A DNA stretch of 22,351 bases. Origin: Chlamydiales bacterium (GTDB lineage Bacteria; Chlamydiota; Chlamydiia; Chlamydiales; JACKPQ01). Of this stretch, positions 21,519 to 22,351 are shown one piece after another. The notes under the pieces were generated by a model. That model made no database searches. It was given only the letters and a program-made list of their open reading frames with translations, and was not told the DNA's origin. The DNA lies in the NCBI GenBank assembly GCA_024233435.1, contig JACKPQ010000007.1, positions 1 through 22,351 of the forward strand. The letters run 5' to 3'. Position 1 is the first letter of the stretch. Each line of letters starts with the position of its first letter. The position numbers and the translations under genes are program-made.

Positions 21519-22100
21519 ATGGGAAATAACAGTAGCATTAGCCAAAATAGTCTGGGGCTGTGTTTTGAGGTGCTTCCAAAGCAATACGAAGGCATGGAAG
21601 GTCCGAACGTGATAAGGTTTATGCCAGTATTGGATGCGGCCTTTAGCTCTTCTCTGGGTCAAAGTTTGACAGGTCGGCTTGATAGCGTTGAAGCAGTGGT
21701 TAGGGGGCATGTTCCAGGTGAGCCCGGAACAGACCAGGTGCAGCAGTTGCTTAACGGGCTTGGTGGGTCGAGTTTTGTACATTTAGACCAGAGAAGTCAG
21801 TCAACAGCTAAGGCTGTCTTCGATCGCGCCAGGCGGCTAGAAGAGTACTCTGAACTGATAGCAGAGAACGCGGTATTGAGAGCTATGGCGGCGAGACTAG
21901 AGGAATTGAGAGCTATGGCGGAGAGACTAGAGGAAGAGAGCAGACAGGCAAAAGATGAAAGGGAAGCTATGATGCCTAAGGCAGATAATTTGCGAAGGCA
22001 AACGAATGGAATGGGAGAAATCGCTGTTGGAATAGTTGTTTCCACAGTCTCAGCTCTTGCCGCTGCCGTCTTTTTTGCTTGGCTTGGAGATTGGGAATAA
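21519..22100 (+). CDS. Coiled-coil protein with C-terminal membrane anchor, member 2
   Basis: A 193-residue paralogue of the neighbouring genes. The N-terminus FEVLPKQYEGMEGPNV matches the partial gene at 22197 (FEILPKQYSGMSGPNV), and LGGSSFVHLDQRSQ (about residues 81-94) matches member 1. Residues about 105-160 are a charged coiled coil with a 10-residue internal duplication. A hydrophobic C-terminal helix (about 168-190) ends near the last residue. SD GGGAGG lies 7 bases from the ATG. It thus links members 1 and 3: it has both the PKQY and the LDQRSQ blocks, while member 1 lacks the first. Function unknown. Confidence 0.75.
   Translation: MGNNSSISQNSLGLCFEVLPKQYEGMEGPNVIRFMPVLDAAFSSSLGQSLTGRLDSVEAVVRGHVPGEPGTDQVQQLLNGLGGSSFVHLDQRSQSTAKAVFDRARRLEEYSELIAENAVLRAMAARLEELRAMAERLEEESRQAKDEREAMMPKADNLRRQTNGMGEIAVGIVVSTVSALAAAVFFAWLGDWE
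21876..21935 (+). repeat. Two tandem 30-bp repeats in member 2
   Basis: TTGAGAGCTATGGCGGCGAG and the next 10 bases are repeated at 21906 with a single base change (GCG to GAG), encoding LRAMAARLEE and LRAMAERLEE. This is another in-frame, DNA-level expansion of a coiled coil. Confidence 0.85.
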
Positions 22101-22114
22101 AGTAAGGAGCCTTT

Positions 22115-22195
22115 ATGAGGTACGACAAAATCGCAAAAAACAGTAGATGGTCGTTTTCTTTAGGTATGTGTCAATTAATAGGTATGGGAGGTTAG
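22115..22195 (+). CDS. Short ORF (26 codons) between members 2 and 3
   Basis: AAGGAG lies 8 bases before the ATG. The peptide starts MRYDKIAKN and ends GMGG, one base before the next ATG, with the GGGAGG of its last codons acting as the next SD. It looks like the 88-codon ORF at 21251 with its hydrophobic middle removed. It may be a degraded gene or a leader that couples translation. Confidence 0.4.
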   Translation: MRYDKIAKNSRWSFSLGMCQLIGMGG

Positions 22196-22196
22196 T

Positions 22197-22351
22197 ATGT
22201 CGGTCAACGAAATTGGAAAGAGTAATCAAGGAATGCATTTTGAGATATTGCCAAAGCAATACAGTGGCATGTCAGGTCCGAATGTCGTAGAGTTTGTTCC
22301 CATAAGTATTCCGAAAGAGGCCTTCGGTGAGATGGTTCAGAGCTTGATAGG
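22197..22351 (+). CDS. Coiled-coil array protein, member 3, partial (right edge)
   Basis: ATG at 22197 with GGGAGG upstream; 51 codons are visible before the window ends. FEILPKQYSGMSGPNVVEF and the following SLIG align with the first 50 residues of the protein at 21519, so this is the third paralogue in line. The rest lies outside the window. Confidence 0.75.
   Translation, partial: MSVNEIGKSNQGMHFEILPKQYSGMSGPNVVEFVPISIPKEAFGEMVQSLI

Overview
The window looks like the chromosome of a chlamydia-related bacterium (phylum Chlamydiota, environmental/Parachlamydiales or Simkania-like rather than Chlamydiaceae). The evidence is a mix. There is an isolated nqrF gene for the Na+-pumping NADH dehydrogenase, an NSS-type sodium symporter, an EF-P gene paired with an EpmA-like ligase, and an Rhs/YD protein with a signal peptide. 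Around these lie genes of host-directed type: a eukaryote-like kinase, a U-box/TPR protein, an Inc-like bilobed membrane protein and tail-anchored coiled-coil proteins. The species cannot be named from this sequence alone. No tRNA, rRNA, insertion sequence or CRISPR array was seen.

Layout. 1-1001 (-): N-terminal part of an exported inverse-autotransporter-type barrel protein that runs off the left edge. 1141-2274 (+): atypical Ser/Thr kinase, convergent with and overlapping htpG. 2251-5381 (-): htpG translationally coupled to an NSS symporter. 5551-6249 (-): an unrecognised protein with no good start codon. 6329-9232 (+): nqrF-nadE operon. 9167-11833 (-): a tandemly duplicated two-gene module (small 94/97-residue protein plus a C39/papain-like cysteine peptidase with a basic NLS-like stretch). 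Both peptidase copies are broken, by different lesions. 11836-14298 (+): a strong-looking promoter, a 34-codon ORF, and a 3'-truncated Rhs protein. 14267-15508 (-): NCS1/CodB-like permease. 15565-16460 (-): CC0125-type lipoprotein plus an Inc-like protein. 16567-17948 (-): efp-epmA. 18039-18210: two strong hairpins, one a terminator. 18226-20415 (-): U-box/TPR protein. 20601-22351 (+): tandem array of paralogous coiled-coil proteins alternating with small ORFs, running off the right edge.

How it fits together. Core genes cover Na+ energetics (nqrF, NSS symporter), NAD synthesis (nadE), folding (htpG) and translation of proline-rich proteins (efp, epmA). Accessory genes sit between them. The 9.2-14.3 kb accessory block is wedged between the 3' ends of nadE and the permease, overlapping both.

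A separate pattern is that four genes without a clear Shine-Dalgarno sequence (barrel protein, NSS symporter, nqrF, NCS1-like permease) each have a promoter-like -10 element ending 7-8 bases before the start codon. This predicts leaderless mRNAs, while the genes with good ribosome binding sites do not show it.
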